The notes under the pieces are model-generated. The model worked only from the letters and a program-made list of their open reading frames with translations. It had not been told where the DNA came from and did not search any database. A program made the translations under genes and the position numbers. Below are positions 6,988 through 15,011 of a stretch of 39,930 nucleotides of DNA, one piece after another; the stretch's first letter is position 1, and each line of letters opens with the position of its first letter. The DNA is from Desulfobulbus propionicus. GTDB lineage: Bacteria > Desulfobacterota > Dissulfuribacteria > Dissulfuribacterales > DYLC01. The stretch covers positions 1 through 39,930 of the forward strand of contig DYLC01000003.1 of NCBI GenBank assembly GCA_020722285.1, read 5' to 3'.

Positions 6988-8361
6988 TTACTTTTTCATC
7001 TGTCCCTGGCCTGTTGACTCAAGGACGCTCATCCAGAATCTGCCGTTGATATTGACCTGCTTCCGGCTCATTATGGCTGATTTTATAGGGATATTCACAT
7101 AGTGGTCATTCCACAGACTTACGAGCATTGCGGTTTTGCCTGCCATGGCTGCATGAACCGCATTCTGACCGAGATTGGCGCAGTAAAGTCTGTCCTCTGT
7201 GTTGGCCGGGACACTGCGTACGATGTAACTGGGGTCGATGTAACGGATAAAAATCTCCTGGGAAATGGATTTGAAGTGCTCTTTTATCTTCTCCCGCAAA
7301 AAGATCCCTATATCTCCAAGCTTGATATTGCCTGAAATATCCCTTTCCACCTTTTCGCCTGAGACATACTTCTGCCCGGCGCCCTCAGCTACCACAATCA
7401 CAGCATGTCCCCGAGCCTTCACCCTTGCCTCAAGCGCCTTCAAAAACCCCTTGTCTCCGTCAAGATCAAAATCACTTTCCGGTATCAGACAAAAATTGAC
7501 CTCTCGCAAGGCATGTGTCGCTGTTGCTGCGATAAAGCCTGAGTGCCTCCCCATAACCTTAACTATGCCGACGCAGTTGGGTGCGCCAACAGCCTCCACA
7601 TGGGCGCACCTGATGGACTCACAGGCCATATCCACTGCGGTGTCAAACCCGAAGGTGCGTGAAATAAGAAAGATATCATTGTCTATGGTCTTGGGAATCG
7701 CAATTACGCTCAACTTGAGGCCTCTTTTATCAATCTCCCTGCATATCTCCATAGTCGCCCTGAAGGTGCCATCGCCACCAATCATGAATAGTATATTTAC
7801 ATTGAGCCTGACGAGTGTATCCACAATCTCGTCAACAGGCTGATTCCCACGGGAAGACCCCAGAATTGTCCCCCCGTATTCATGGATATTGGCTACCTTC
7901 TGAGGGGATAATTCTACAACAGGCAACTTGTAGGATGGTATAAAACCACGAAGGCCATAACGAATGCCTATGATTGATGTGATGCCGTAGCCATAATGCA
8001 GTGTAAGCACAAGGGAACGGATTACATCATTAATTCCAGGACAAAGACCTCCGCAGGTTACAACAGCACATCGGGTCTTGGTAGGATCAAAATATATCCG
8101 GCTTCTCGGCCCGGCAAGCTCAAAGGACAATGGCAGCTTTCCGGAATCAAGCCCAGCCTTGATTGCATTAAAAGAAGAATGGGCAAGTATCCTGTCCGAG
8201 TCCGAGACAAAACATTTATATGGTTTTTCCAGTAGAGGAGAATCAATCCGCGGCGATCCAAGAGACTGAATCTCTGTACAGATGTCATCATCAGGACCAA
8301 GATCATCTATCATGTCCATAGTTGAACAGTTATCACCATGACGGCTATTATCGGAGATCAT
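6988..8361 (-). CDS. pfkA: 6-phosphofructokinase, long ATP-type (plant/trypanosome-like clade)
   Basis: Phosphorylates fructose 6-phosphate to the 1,6-bisphosphate in glycolysis. At 457 residues it is longer than the E. coli enzyme and resembles the long group III phosphofructokinases. CGGLCPGIND lies in the nucleotide-binding region, FMIGGDGTFRA carries the GGDG glycine usual for ATP use (GGDD in pyrophosphate enzymes), and IPKTIDND has the lysine otherwise typical of pyrophosphate-type and plant-type enzymes. Glycine plus lysine points to an atypical ATP enzyme, but the phosphoryl donor is not proven. The start is set at ATG 8361, with AAAGGTG about 8 nt upstream, instead of the in-frame TTG at 8391. 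R1 copy A is inserted directly after its stop, before two kinases on the same strand. Confidence 0.9.
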   Translation of the reverse strand: MISDNSRHGDNCSTMDMIDDLGPDDDICTEIQSLGSPRIDSPLLEKPYKCFVSDSDRILAHSSFNAIKAGLDSGKLPLSFELAGPRSRIYFDPTKTRCAVVTCGGLCPGINDVIRSLVLTLHYGYGITSIIGIRYGLRGFIPSYKLPVVELSPQKVANIHEYGGTILGSSRGNQPVDEIVDTLVRLNVNILFMIGGDGTFRATMEICREIDKRGLKLSVIAIPKTIDNDIFLISRTFGFDTAVDMACESIRCAHVEAVGAPNCVGIVKVMGRHSGFIAATATHALREVNFCLIPESDFDLDGDKGFLKALEARVKARGHAVIVVAEGAGQKYVSGEKVERDISGNIKLGDIGIFLREKIKEHFKSISQEIFIRYIDPSYIVRSVPANTEDRLYCANLGQNAVHAAMAGKTAMLVSLWNDHYVNIPIKSAIMSRKQVNINGRFWMSVLESTGQGQMKK

Positions 8362-8453
8362 TTGTTTGCACCTTTCTAATGGAAGTCCCAAAAAATGCCC
8401 TTTAGTTCAATGGCTGCGTTGTTTGTCGGCGAAAAATGCTCACACATAAAAAA

Positions 8454-8488
8454 GGGTGAAGTGTGAAGGGTGAAGGGTGAAGGGTGAT
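8454..8488. repeat. five tandem 7-bp units (GGGTGAA)
   Basis: Five adjacent heptamers: GGGTGAA, GTGTGAA, GGGTGAA, GGGTGAA, GGGTGAT. A short simple-sequence array of this kind can change length by slippage. It lies in the pfk-murI intergenic region, on the upstream side of both genes. Confidence 0.8.
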
Positions 8489-8546
8489 TGGAACATTCCT
8501 TTATTTTTCCCCCTTCGCACTGCACTTTTCACCACTTACTTTTTTG

Positions 8547-8592
8547 TGCCTTGCCCTTAAACGAAATTTCTATTTTTTTAGAACTTTCCCTA
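8547..8592 (-). repeat. R3 dispersed repeat, copy b (half-element)
   Basis: Its reverse complement begins TAGGGAAAGTTCTAAAAAAA and ends GGGCAAGGCA. It matches 13144-13190 over about 46 bp with few differences and one arm of the palindromic copy at 28132-28214. Only one arm is recognisable here. Confidence 0.6.
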
Positions 8593-8669
8593 ATTGATTA
8601 TTATGTTATATTTTTTCACAAGTAGCATGTCAACACATAAAACATGCTTGTGTCAACCTGTCAATTCTC

Positions 8670-8698
8670 TTGAAAAAAGTTTGAAGCTCTATTATACA
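8670..8698 (+). promoter_or_regulatory. probable murI promoter
   Basis: TTGAAA (8670-8675) and TATACA (8693-8698) are separated by 17 nt. Transcription would start about 60 nt before the murI start codon. The CCTGTTG/CAACAGG hairpin at 8719-8743 would then be in the 5' leader. Judged by eye only. Confidence 0.35.
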
Positions 8699-8762
8699 AG
8701 ATAAATTCTGATTGAAAACCTGTTGACTGTTTAAAACAACAGGAGCTTGGAGCATATTAACA

Positions 8763-9548
8763 ATGGTAATAGGTGTATTTGATTCAGGTGTTGGCGGGCT
8801 TACTGTAGTGAGAGAGCTTCTGCGGCACATGCCAGACCAGGCCATCATTTATCTCGGGGACACTGCAAGAACCCCGTATGGAACAAAAAGCAGTGAAACA
8901 ATCATAGACTACAGCATTGAGGACACAGGGTTTCTTGTCTCAAAAGGCGCTAACCTGATTGTCATTGCCTGCCACAGCGCATCAAGCGTGGCAACTAATG
9001 CGATAAGACAACATTTTTCACTTCCTGTTTTTGAGGTTGTAAGCCCTTCCATACAACAGGCAATTGCCCTGACAAAAAAGGGCAGGATAGGAATTATAGG
9101 AACAAGGGCTACTGTGGCAAGCGGAGTCTATGAAAAAACCATCCCGGAGCTGTCTCCTGAAATCAAGGTGTTTTCCCAGGCTTGCCCGCTTCTTGTGCCT
9201 CTTGTGGAAGAAGGTTGGATCAAACGCAGTGAAACAAGACGGATAGTCAAAAAATATCTCAGACCGTTACGGGAGAGGGAAATCGACACGTTGATCCTCG
9301 GATGCACCCACTACCCACTTTTGCGGCCTGTTATTCAGGAAAAGATCGGCAAGACTGTTCAGATTGTTGACCCAGCCCAGGAGGTCGCTCTGACTGTCAG
9401 GAAGTTTATCGAGCAAAAACAGGATAAGGCAGAAAAAGCATCAAACAATGCAAACCGCTTTTTCCTTACAGACCTCACACCGACAACAGCATCTGTGGTC
9501 AGGCAATTTCTCGGGGCAAAGATCCTGCTTGAAAAAATCGAATTATGA
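8763..9548 (+). CDS. murI: glutamate racemase
   Basis: Converts L- to D-glutamate for peptidoglycan; cytoplasmic, cofactor independent, 261 residues as usual. The N-terminus has the family motif GVFDSGVGGLTV with D7. The two catalytic cysteines are C70 in IACHSAS and C181 in LGCTHYP. The first motif normally reads ACNTAS, so H71 replaces the usual asparagine, a mild oddity. ATG 8763 has TTGGAG at 8747-8752 about 10 nt before it. The stop codon overlaps the kdsB stop region on the other strand (9543-9548), with no terminator between the two convergent genes. Confidence 0.95.
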   Translation: MVIGVFDSGVGGLTVVRELLRHMPDQAIIYLGDTARTPYGTKSSETIIDYSIEDTGFLVSKGANLIVIACHSASSVATNAIRQHFSLPVFEVVSPSIQQAIALTKKGRIGIIGTRATVASGVYEKTIPELSPEIKVFSQACPLLVPLVEEGWIKRSETRRIVKKYLRPLREREIDTLILGCTHYPLLRPVIQEKIGKTVQIVDPAQEVALTVRKFIEQKQDKAEKASNNANRFFLTDLTPTTASVVRQFLGAKILLEKIEL

Positions 9549-10313
9549 TGCTGATGCATTAGACGCCAACAGCCTCACATACTCAAGGTCTTCAGGCGTA
9601 TCCACCTCAACTGGAGCTGTCTCCACTACACAAACCCCGATTGACATACTGTTTTCAAGCGCCCTCAGTTGTTCAAGTTTCTCAAGCCCTTCGAGCAGAC
9701 CTGGAGGGCAGGCTACAAACTGACTCAATGTCCTCATCCTGTAGGCATAAAGCCCAATGTGTCGCAGATAGATATTGTCTGTTGCCTCGGCGACGGCATC
9801 AAGCCCATCCCTGACATACGGGATTGGTGAGCGCGAGAAATAAAGCGCCCTTCCATTCCTGTCCAGCACCACCTTGACTCTGTTGGGATTGCGGGCCTCT
9901 TCAATAGTCATGGGGCAGGCAGGTGTGGCAATCCCCAGCGCGTTGTCATTTTCAAGGAGTTCCAGCATTCTTTTTACCGGCGTAGGCTCCAAGAGAGGCT
10001 GGTCTCCTTGAATATTGATCACTATGGCATCATCTGAAAGCCCATAACCTCTCGCCACTTCAAATATCCTGTCAGTTCCTGACTGATGGGACCGGTTAGT
10101 CATGGATACCTTGCCACCATATTTTCCAACTGCGTCAGCAATCCTGTTATCATCTGTGGCCACGACAACCAGGTCAATACCTTCTATAGCCATAGCCCTG
10201 TTATAGACATGCATCACCATAGGCAAACCGCCAATATCTGCAAGAGGCTTTGCAGGAAGCCTTGAAGATGCATATCTTGCCGGGATTATGGCTACTTTTT
10301 GATACTGCTTCAT
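9543..10313 (-). CDS. kdsB: 3-deoxy-manno-octulosonate cytidylyltransferase (CMP-KDO synthetase)
   Basis: Activates KDO with CTP to CMP-KDO for lipopolysaccharide inner-core synthesis, which marks the host as Gram-negative with an outer membrane. The 256-residue protein starts MKQYQKVAIIPARYASSRLP; the PARYASSRLPAKPL segment is the nucleotide-binding signature, and INIQGDQPLL and FSRSPIPY follow. The start at 10313 is chosen over upstream in-frame ATGs because the family begins about ten residues before PARY and because the upstream gene stops at 10315, leaving a 1-nt gap typical of an operon. Its 3' end overlaps murI by 6 nt. Confidence 0.95.
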   Translation of the reverse strand: MKQYQKVAIIPARYASSRLPAKPLADIGGLPMVMHVYNRAMAIEGIDLVVVATDDNRIADAVGKYGGKVSMTNRSHQSGTDRIFEVARGYGLSDDAIVINIQGDQPLLEPTPVKRMLELLENDNALGIATPACPMTIEEARNPNRVKVVLDRNGRALYFSRSPIPYVRDGLDAVAEATDNIYLRHIGLYAYRMRTLSQFVACPPGLLEGLEKLEQLRALENSMSIGVCVVETAPVEVDTPEDLEYVRLLASNASAS

Positions 10314-10314
10314 T

Positions 10315-12009
10315 TCAGGAAAGCACCTTGCCAATCTCTTTAAGCGGTATAGCCACGATGTAGGTTTGACCATTGCCAGTGAAGAAGTTGCCATCCACCA
10401 CAACAGCATACAGTTCATCCTTATGCACAAAAACCGACTGTATCGGGCCTGTAAACTCCACGGGCAACTTCTGAAAAACCACCCTGCCGCCAGAAAAATA
10501 CAATATGCCTACAGTGCCCTTTTGAGGAGGTCCACCGATTATGTTCCACATGGTGGATTCATTGGCCACCAGGGCTGCCACTGTCCTGCCTCCTGTGTTG
10601 ATCAGGGCCGGCTGGCTCCATACTATCATGTTTCTCTGGGTAACAGCGCTTGAAGAACCCGGAGAATCATAATAAACTGCCTTGATAGAACCACCAAGGC
10701 TTTCGTTTGACGACCATATCTCGCCTTTTATATCAGAAACAACCAAATTCCTGCCTTCATTGTAAAACCCATAGATATCCTTGCCAGTCCCTTTTAAATC
10801 CCCGACCAGCGAACCATTGAGATTGAAAAGAGAAGGGGCAGTAAACTTGCCTGCTTTTTTCACCTCTTTTCCATTAAACTCAAATCTATAGATTGCAGCC
10901 CCCCAAAAACTGTCAGTGTCATAATTTTGTCCGAGAAGGGTCTCCTTATCCCCATCTGCATCCATGTCCATGAAGGACAGAAAATAATGAATATCCTTTT
11001 CAAGCGCGTCTATTGTCCCGTTTTGCGGATTATATTTTAAAAGTCTTGAAACAAATCCATCGGTCTTTGAAAAGATGTTCAAGGCAATAAGTCCATTTTG
11101 CCCTATGGAAATATTCATGACATCGCCAAAACCTGTGAAGCTGTATGTTGCGCGTTCTTTTTTACCTGCTTCCTGCACATAAACTGTATTTTTACTGAGA
11201 TATATAAAATAAAGCGCAGACGAGTCTCCCACTGGCACAATCTCCATGTGGTCGGTCAGGAAACCCAGTGAGCCAACATGACGCATGTTTTCAATGCTAA
11301 GTCTGCCGGTCCTGCTTGCAGCTACCCCTGGCACATACCCCTGCCTTGTTGGTTGCTGCTCTGTCTGCATTTTGTCAGGCGAAGGTTCTTTAGGCGCAAA
11401 TGACCCCAGAGTTTCACCTCCACTCCATACAGAGACAGCGCCTTCCCGCGCCACAAATACCACGGAATCCTTGGATTGACTCGCTATCTGAGCTGGTAAA
11501 GGCAATTCCTGGGCCTGCTGATACACCTGCCAGTTCATGTGATCAAGTCTGACCCTCAGCCACTCATAAAGCTCATAGCCCTGTCCTTTAACATCAATAA
11601 ACAAGGCAGGCGCCTCCTTAAATCTAACAGCCTCTAACCCTGTCATAAGACTACATTTACCCTGGATGCACTCATATGATATTTCAGTATAATCAGGCTC
11701 CACCTTAGTCGCCTTCGCCTTTGCCAGAACAGTCAATTCATCACCTATCACCTTGCCTTTCGCATCCTTTATGGCCTTGCCTTTTGCATAGACAGTAAAG
11801 AGATCGCCTTTTTTAATGCCTGCTGATGAACCCTTGTCCAGGAAAAAACGACTGTCCTGGCCTGACGCCAAGGTAGCTTTGACAGGAGATAGAAGACTTA
11901 AAAGCTCACTCCTGTAACCATCCACTGTCTCAGAAGAAACAGCAGACTGGACCATAAAAAGCAACATGACTACTGAAAAAACCAAGCTTCTTCTGAATAA
12001 AAAACACAT
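10315..12009 (-). CDS. exported protein, FlgT-like N-terminal domain plus beta-propeller-like region
   Basis: A protein of 564 residues with an N-terminal signal peptide (about 1-26, cleavage near AVSS-E). Residues about 45-110 contain DKGSSAGIKKGDLFTVY, a beta-barrel motif like the FlgT C-terminal domain found in many envelope proteins. From about 235 onward it shows repeated FG-GAP/WD-like blades (LSFMDMDADGDKETLLG, VGDLKGTGKDIYGF), suggesting a propeller. No catalytic motif is seen; the function is unknown, perhaps envelope assembly. AAGGAGGG lies about 10 nt before ATG 12009, and R1 copy B sits just upstream. kdsB follows after 1 nt, so the two are probably co-transcribed. Confidence 0.8.
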   Translation of the reverse strand: MCFLFRRSLVFSVVMLLFMVQSAVSSETVDGYRSELLSLLSPVKATLASGQDSRFFLDKGSSAGIKKGDLFTVYAKGKAIKDAKGKVIGDELTVLAKAKATKVEPDYTEISYECIQGKCSLMTGLEAVRFKEAPALFIDVKGQGYELYEWLRVRLDHMNWQVYQQAQELPLPAQIASQSKDSVVFVAREGAVSVWSGGETLGSFAPKEPSPDKMQTEQQPTRQGYVPGVAASRTGRLSIENMRHVGSLGFLTDHMEIVPVGDSSALYFIYLSKNTVYVQEAGKKERATYSFTGFGDVMNISIGQNGLIALNIFSKTDGFVSRLLKYNPQNGTIDALEKDIHYFLSFMDMDADGDKETLLGQNYDTDSFWGAAIYRFEFNGKEVKKAGKFTAPSLFNLNGSLVGDLKGTGKDIYGFYNEGRNLVVSDIKGEIWSSNESLGGSIKAVYYDSPGSSSAVTQRNMIVWSQPALINTGGRTVAALVANESTMWNIIGGPPQKGTVGILYFSGGRVVFQKLPVEFTGPIQSVFVHKDELYAVVVDGNFFTGNGQTYIVAIPLKEIGKVLS

Positions 12010-12041
12010 AGGCTTTATGCCCTCCTTGTCATAAAAAATTG

Positions 12042-12194
12042 GTAACTATCAAGCAGCGCCCTGTCTGCTGCATCATAGGTCTGCTCATGTGCAGGCAGCA
12101 CACTTCGCAGGCCTCTTCCTTGCATCCGGGGTACTGCTGAACAGTTACAGTACGGTGGTTTTCGTTCGTTTTCGGCATTATACTGAATAGTTAC
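12042..12194 (-). mobile_element. R1 element copy B, complete, IS66-type MITE
   Basis: A second complete 153-bp copy in the same orientation as copy A: core 12042-12148, arm 12149-12194. It is flanked by the perfect 8-bp direct repeat AAAAATTG at 12034-12041 and 12195-12202. It sits in the divergent spacer between the propeller-like gene and the gene at 12292. The arm contains TATAAT on the minus strand (12182-12177), which could serve as a -10 element toward the propeller-like gene, but no good -35 is present. Its mini-ORF spans 12178 to 12029. Confidence 0.85.
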
Positions 12195-12255
12195 AAAAAT
12201 TGTAATGGGCTTACACCAAAACCTTTTGTTTTTCAATAGCGCAGAGAAAAACCCG

Positions 12256-12283
12256 TTGACACCCACTTTACCTGGCGCTTAAT
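12256..12283 (+). promoter_or_regulatory. promoter giving a nearly leaderless transcript
   Basis: TTGACA (12256-12261), a 16-nt spacer and CTTAAT (12278-12283) form a plausible sigma-70 promoter. The start site would fall near 12290, two bases before ATG 12292. The gene has no visible Shine-Dalgarno sequence, which fits leaderless translation. Confidence 0.4.
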
Positions 12284-12291
12284 GTGCTGCC

Positions 12292-13146
12292 ATGCTATCT
12301 GAATTGCTGCAATATTTTACAGAACCATGTCCAGAACACATCAAAAAAATGGGATATTTGCATGAACTTATCTCCATCAGCCACAAGGCGAAACGGCTGG
12401 AAAGACACTGGAGGCCTCATCTAAACCGTACAAGGCAGGCTATTTTAAGGATTGCCAACAGCACGCCAAACAAGGATACAATCATAGTGTTTGGCTCCGG
12501 TGTGCTTCTGGATGCACCCATTGAGGAATTGAGTAACATGTTTAAGAAAGTGATTCTGCTGGACATTTATCACACCAGAGACACCCTTAAAAAACTTATT
12601 CAATACAAAAACGTAACAGTTCTGCCAAGAGATCTTTCAGGTATTGCAGAGGCTCTCTGGGAACAATATAAAGATGGGAAAAAACTTCGGTATCTTCCAG
12701 AGCCTCTTTCAACTTACAACTCCTTAACAAAAAATGTCTCTCTGGCAGTCTCATTGAATCTTCTAACACAACTGTCTTTTGTCCCGACAGTCTTCTTGAG
12801 CAGATTCAAAAAAATATCCATTACACAAGAGGCAATATCCTGCTGGAAAGAATCATTTTGCACGGCACACATCAAAGCACTCAATGGGCTTGACTGCCCC
12901 AAATGCATTGTCACAGACCATGAGTCACTATGCAAAGACTTTTCCGGCAGGATAATTGCCAGAAATTCAACTGTTTTTGAAGACGCAAACCACATTTCGG
13001 AATCGGCGGATATTTTTTTGCAATTAATGGAAAAAAACGGCTGGAGAAGGTTTGACTGCTGGCAATGGGATATCAATCCAGCAGGTGAAAAATCAAAAGA
13101 CATGGCGGAGCAATTAACTGTCAGCGCGTTTTATAAGTGTGGTTAG
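12292..13146 (+). CDS. conserved-looking protein of unknown function, Rossmann-like N-terminal half
   Basis: A soluble protein of 284 residues that I cannot place in a named family. A helical start (about 1-60) is followed by a strand-loop-helix resembling the first part of a class I methyltransferase or other Rossmann fold (TIIVFGSGVLLDAPIEEL near 64-81, then VILLDIYH near 87-94). No SAM-binding acidic signature is certain. The C-terminal half has scattered cysteines (CWKESFCTAH, LDCPKC) and ends ISESADIFLQLMEKNGWRRF...WQWDINPAGE. It is divergent from the propeller-kdsB operon across R1 copy B. The gene has no Shine-Dalgarno and a promoter placed right before the ATG. Confidence 0.75.
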   Translation: MLSELLQYFTEPCPEHIKKMGYLHELISISHKAKRLERHWRPHLNRTRQAILRIANSTPNKDTIIVFGSGVLLDAPIEELSNMFKKVILLDIYHTRDTLKKLIQYKNVTVLPRDLSGIAEALWEQYKDGKKLRYLPEPLSTYNSLTKNVSLAVSLNLLTQLSFVPTVFLSRFKKISITQEAISCWKESFCTAHIKALNGLDCPKCIVTDHESLCKDFSGRIIARNSTVFEDANHISESADIFLQLMEKNGWRRFDCWQWDINPAGEKSKDMAEQLTVSAFYKCG

Positions 13147-13190
13147 GGAGGTTTCCCAAAAAAATAGAAACTTTGTTCAAGGGCAAGGCA
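13144..13190 (+). repeat. R3 dispersed repeat, copy c (half-element)
   Basis: Begins TAGGGAGGTTTCCCAAAAAA at the stop codon of the gene at 12292 and ends GGGCAAGGCA. It is nearly the reverse complement of 8547-8592. It overlaps the last codon of the preceding gene by 3 nt. Confidence 0.6.
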
Positions 13191-13263
13191 TTTTGAGTTG
13201 AAAAGACCTTTGACTTCATTTTGATTGCACAGATTTTTTACGGTTAGATGTAACCTGTAAAAA

Positions 13264-13339
13264 TGGCGGTCCCAAGGGGACTCGAACCCCTGTTTTCGGC
13301 GTGAGAGGCCAACGTCCTAGGCCGCTAGACGATGGGACC
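13264..13339 (-). tRNA. tRNA-Glu (anticodon CUC)
   Basis: A complete 76-nt cloverleaf on the minus strand. The acceptor stem is GGTCCCA/TGGGACC with discriminator G and an encoded CCA. The anticodon loop CTCTCAC is closed by TTGGC/GCCGA, giving anticodon CTC for GAG. The T loop reads GTTCGAGTC. The D-arm and overall sequence match bacterial tRNA-Glu. Confidence 0.95.
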
Positions 13340-13340
13340 G

Positions 13341-13541
13341 CTGAAGTCCATCTTTATTAAAGGAAGAAGGTTACGATGTCAAGTGATTTGTTATAATAAG
13401 ATGTGCCGAAAAATAAAAAAAACATGTTCCGAAATTTTTGTCTCCATCTTTCTGAAACATAGCTCATAGTCTTCAGTCTTGCAATTGGCAAGCTTGGCAT
13501 GTAAACTCACCTCTCAATTTTCGTGGTTAGCATCAGCGAAG
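13341..13541. other. spacer between tRNA-Glu and glyQ
   Basis: About 200 bp with no gene. It contains the tRNA-Glu promoter at its left end and ends in a short R1-arm remnant. Nothing else was recognised. Confidence 0.5.
13354..13382 (-). promoter_or_regulatory. tRNA-Glu promoter
   Basis: On the minus strand TTGACA (13382-13377) is followed after 17 nt by TAATAA (13359-13354), which puts the transcription start about 8-10 nt before the mature tRNA 5' end at 13339. The -35 is consensus, the -10 weak. Confidence 0.45.
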
Positions 13542-13562
13542 GTAACTATTTAGTATAATGCC
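13542..13562 (+). repeat. R1 arm remnant upstream of glyQ
   Basis: GTAACTATTTAGTATAATGCC matches the first 21 bases of the R1 arm of copy E at all but two positions. The rest of the arm is absent. It contains a perfect TATAAT (13554-13559) about 50 nt before the glyQ start, so this relic may supply the -10 element; no matching -35 was found. Confidence 0.45.
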
Positions 13563-13608
13563 AATAGTGATCAGGCAACATGCTGATTTTTAGATAAGGA
13601 GAGATTTG

Positions 13609-14460
13609 ATGTTTTTTCAGGATATTATCGCTACCCTTAACAATTACTGGCAGGACAAGGGGTGCCTGCTGCTTCAACCCTATGACATTGAGGTCGGAGC
13701 AGGCACATTCCATCCGGCCACTTTTCTCAAGGCAATAGGCCCTCAGCCATGGCGCGTTGCTTATGTTCAACCTTCAAGACGTCCAACTGATGGTCGTTAT
13801 GGAGAAAATCCAAACAGACTTCAGCATTATTATCAGTATCAGGTAATCCTTAAACCAACGCCTGACAATGTGCAGGAACTCTACCTGAAAAGCCTTGAGG
13901 CCTTTGGATTAAACCTTACTGAGCACGATGTCCGTTTTGTTGAGGACGACTGGGAGTCTCCGACACTTGGAGCATGGGGGCTTGGCTGGGAGGTCTGGCT
14001 TGATGGAATGGAAGTTACCCAGTTTACATATTTTCAGCAGGTTGGCGGTGTGGATGTGGAGGCGGTTTGCGCTGAGATAACCTATGGCCTTGAGCGTATT
14101 GCCATGTATCTGCAGGGAATAGACAACATCTATGATCTCAAGTGGAATAAGGACACAACCTATGGCGAGGTGCATCACAGGGATGAGGTGGAGTTTTCCC
14201 GCTACAATTTTGAGCTCGCCAATGTGGAGACATTAAAGAAGCTGTTTGCGATCCATGAAGAAGAGGCGTTGGCTCTTCTGAAAAATGGCTCAATACTGCC
14301 TGGCTACGATCAGTGCCTTAAATGTTCACATTATTTCAATCTGCTTGATGCCAGAGGAGCAATTAGTGTGGCTGAAAGAACCGCCTATATTGCGAGGGTG
14401 AGAAAGATTGCAAGAGAGACGGCTGAGGCGTACCACAGAAGCATCACAGTAGCGCCTTGA
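13609..14460 (+). CDS. glyQ: glycyl-tRNA synthetase alpha subunit
   Basis: Catalytic alpha chain of the heterotetrameric bacterial glycyl-tRNA synthetase, 283 residues. It contains [52 protein letters not shown] and [15 protein letters not shown], all strongly conserved in GlyQ. ATG 13609 is chosen over the adjacent TTG because AAGGAG (13596-13601) is 7 nt before it. The beta subunit gene glyS, which usually follows directly, is absent: a strong terminator and R1 copy C come next. The beta chain must be encoded elsewhere. Confidence 0.97.
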   Translation: MFFQDIIATLNNYWQDKGCLLLQPYDIEVGAGTFHPATFLKAIGPQPWRVAYVQPSRRPTDGRYGENPNRLQHYYQYQVILKPTPDNVQELYLKSLEAFGLNLTEHDVRFVEDDWESPTLGAWGLGWEVWLDGMEVTQFTYFQQVGGVDVEAVCAEITYGLERIAMYLQGIDNIYDLKWNKDTTYGEVHHRDEVEFSRYNFELANVETLKKLFAIHEEEALALLKNGSILPGYDQCLKCSHYFNLLDARGAISVAERTAYIARVRKIARETAEAYHRSITVAP

Positions 14461-14552
14461 TCTATTGGCGTTGTTGATGGATTGCCCCTGACTATTTTTG
14501 CGTATCCATCGCATATTACGACTTTTTACAAAAATATCCTGCTTGAGCAACA

Positions 14553-14587
14553 AAAAAAAGTTCTGTCTTTTGGACAGAACTTTTTTT
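14553..14587. terminator. strong intrinsic terminator, possibly bidirectional
   Basis: GTTCTGTC (14560-14567) pairs with GACAGAAC (14573-14580) around loop TTTTG, flanked by seven A on the left and seven T on the right. It ends the glyQ transcript and, read on the minus strand, could end the PxxKW transcript after it crosses R1 copy C. Confidence 0.85.
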
Positions 14588-14590
14588 AAT

Positions 14591-14712
14591 GAAAACCACC
14601 GTACTGTAACTATTCAGCAGTGCCCCAGATGCAAGGAAGAGGCCTGCGAAGTGTGCTGCCTGCACATAAGCAGGCCGATGACACAGCAGATGGGGCGCTG
14701 CTGGATAGTTAC
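14591..14712 (+). mobile_element. R1 element copy C, 5'-truncated
   Basis: Complete 107-bp core (14606-14712), but only the last 15 bp of the arm (14591-14605) remain. The missing 31 bp begin exactly where the terminator's T-run and AAT end. No flanking 8-bp duplication is present, as expected after truncation. The orientation is opposite to copies A and B. Confidence 0.8.
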
Positions 14713-14719
14713 ATGATTG

Positions 14720-14986
14720 TTAGCGTCCCTTTGCAGCTCTCTTCGCAGCCTTGAGAGGGTTGATCTTTTTGCCTGTCTCTTCTTTTGGCACTTCAAGCTT
14801 GGCATGTGTTGCAAAGTTGCAGAGACCTTTTTTCCATTTTGATGCAGGTGTAGGATAGACACTGCAAAAACGTTTGTCATTCTGAGTGATTATGCGCCCG
14901 CAGCCATCGCATTTTTCGACGATCTCAGAACATGCAATACCTTTGAAAAACATATCGCTATTTCCAGTCAAATTTGTTGACTCCAT
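14720..14986 (-). CDS. PxxKW family cysteine-rich protein
   Basis: A small soluble protein of 88 residues. Its signature PTPASKWKKGLCNFATH gives the family its name, and CDGCGRIITQ supplies a CxxC pair; C19, C41 and C56 are further cysteines. It ends in a basic tail (KAAKRAAKGR). The function is unknown; members are typical of sulfate-reducing and related Desulfobacterota. CAGGAG about 8 nt before ATG 14986 is a good ribosome binding site. The gene begins only 25 nt behind the 3' end of tRNA-Leu on the same strand, so it is probably transcribed from the tRNA promoter, with an RNase step separating the tRNA. Confidence 0.85.
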   Translation of the reverse strand: MESTNLTGNSDMFFKGIACSEIVEKCDGCGRIITQNDKRFCSVYPTPASKWKKGLCNFATHAKLEVPKEETGKKINPLKAAKRAAKGR

Positions 14987-15011
14987 GTGATGTCTCCTGA
15001 AAAATAAAAAA

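Larger units (their letters stand above)
8362..8762. other. divergent intergenic region between pfk and murI
   Basis: About 400 bp without a convincing gene. It holds a heptamer tandem array (8454-8488), an R3 repeat copy (8547-8592), a probable murI promoter (8670-8698) and a 7-bp stem-loop CCTGTTG/CAACAGG (8719-8743) just before the murI ribosome binding site. The stretch at 8404-8446 vaguely resembles part of R2 but too weakly to call. Confidence 0.6.

Noticed and set aside
8404-8446. Possible third R2 copy upstream of pfk
   Set aside because: Only short matches such as CGAAAAATGC; not above chance by eye.
12015-12266. 83-codon minus-strand frame across R1 copy B
   Set aside because: Only the ATG-started R1 part (12029-12178) recurs in other copies; the upstream part is spacer sequence.
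13239-13261. GGTTA/TAACC hairpin behind tRNA-Glu
   Set aside because: Followed by A-rich, not T-rich, sequence in both directions, so it is not called a terminator.
14498-14716. 72-codon plus-strand frame ending in the R1 core
   Set aside because: It runs through the terminator hairpin before entering the R1 frame, so it is not a plausible separate gene.
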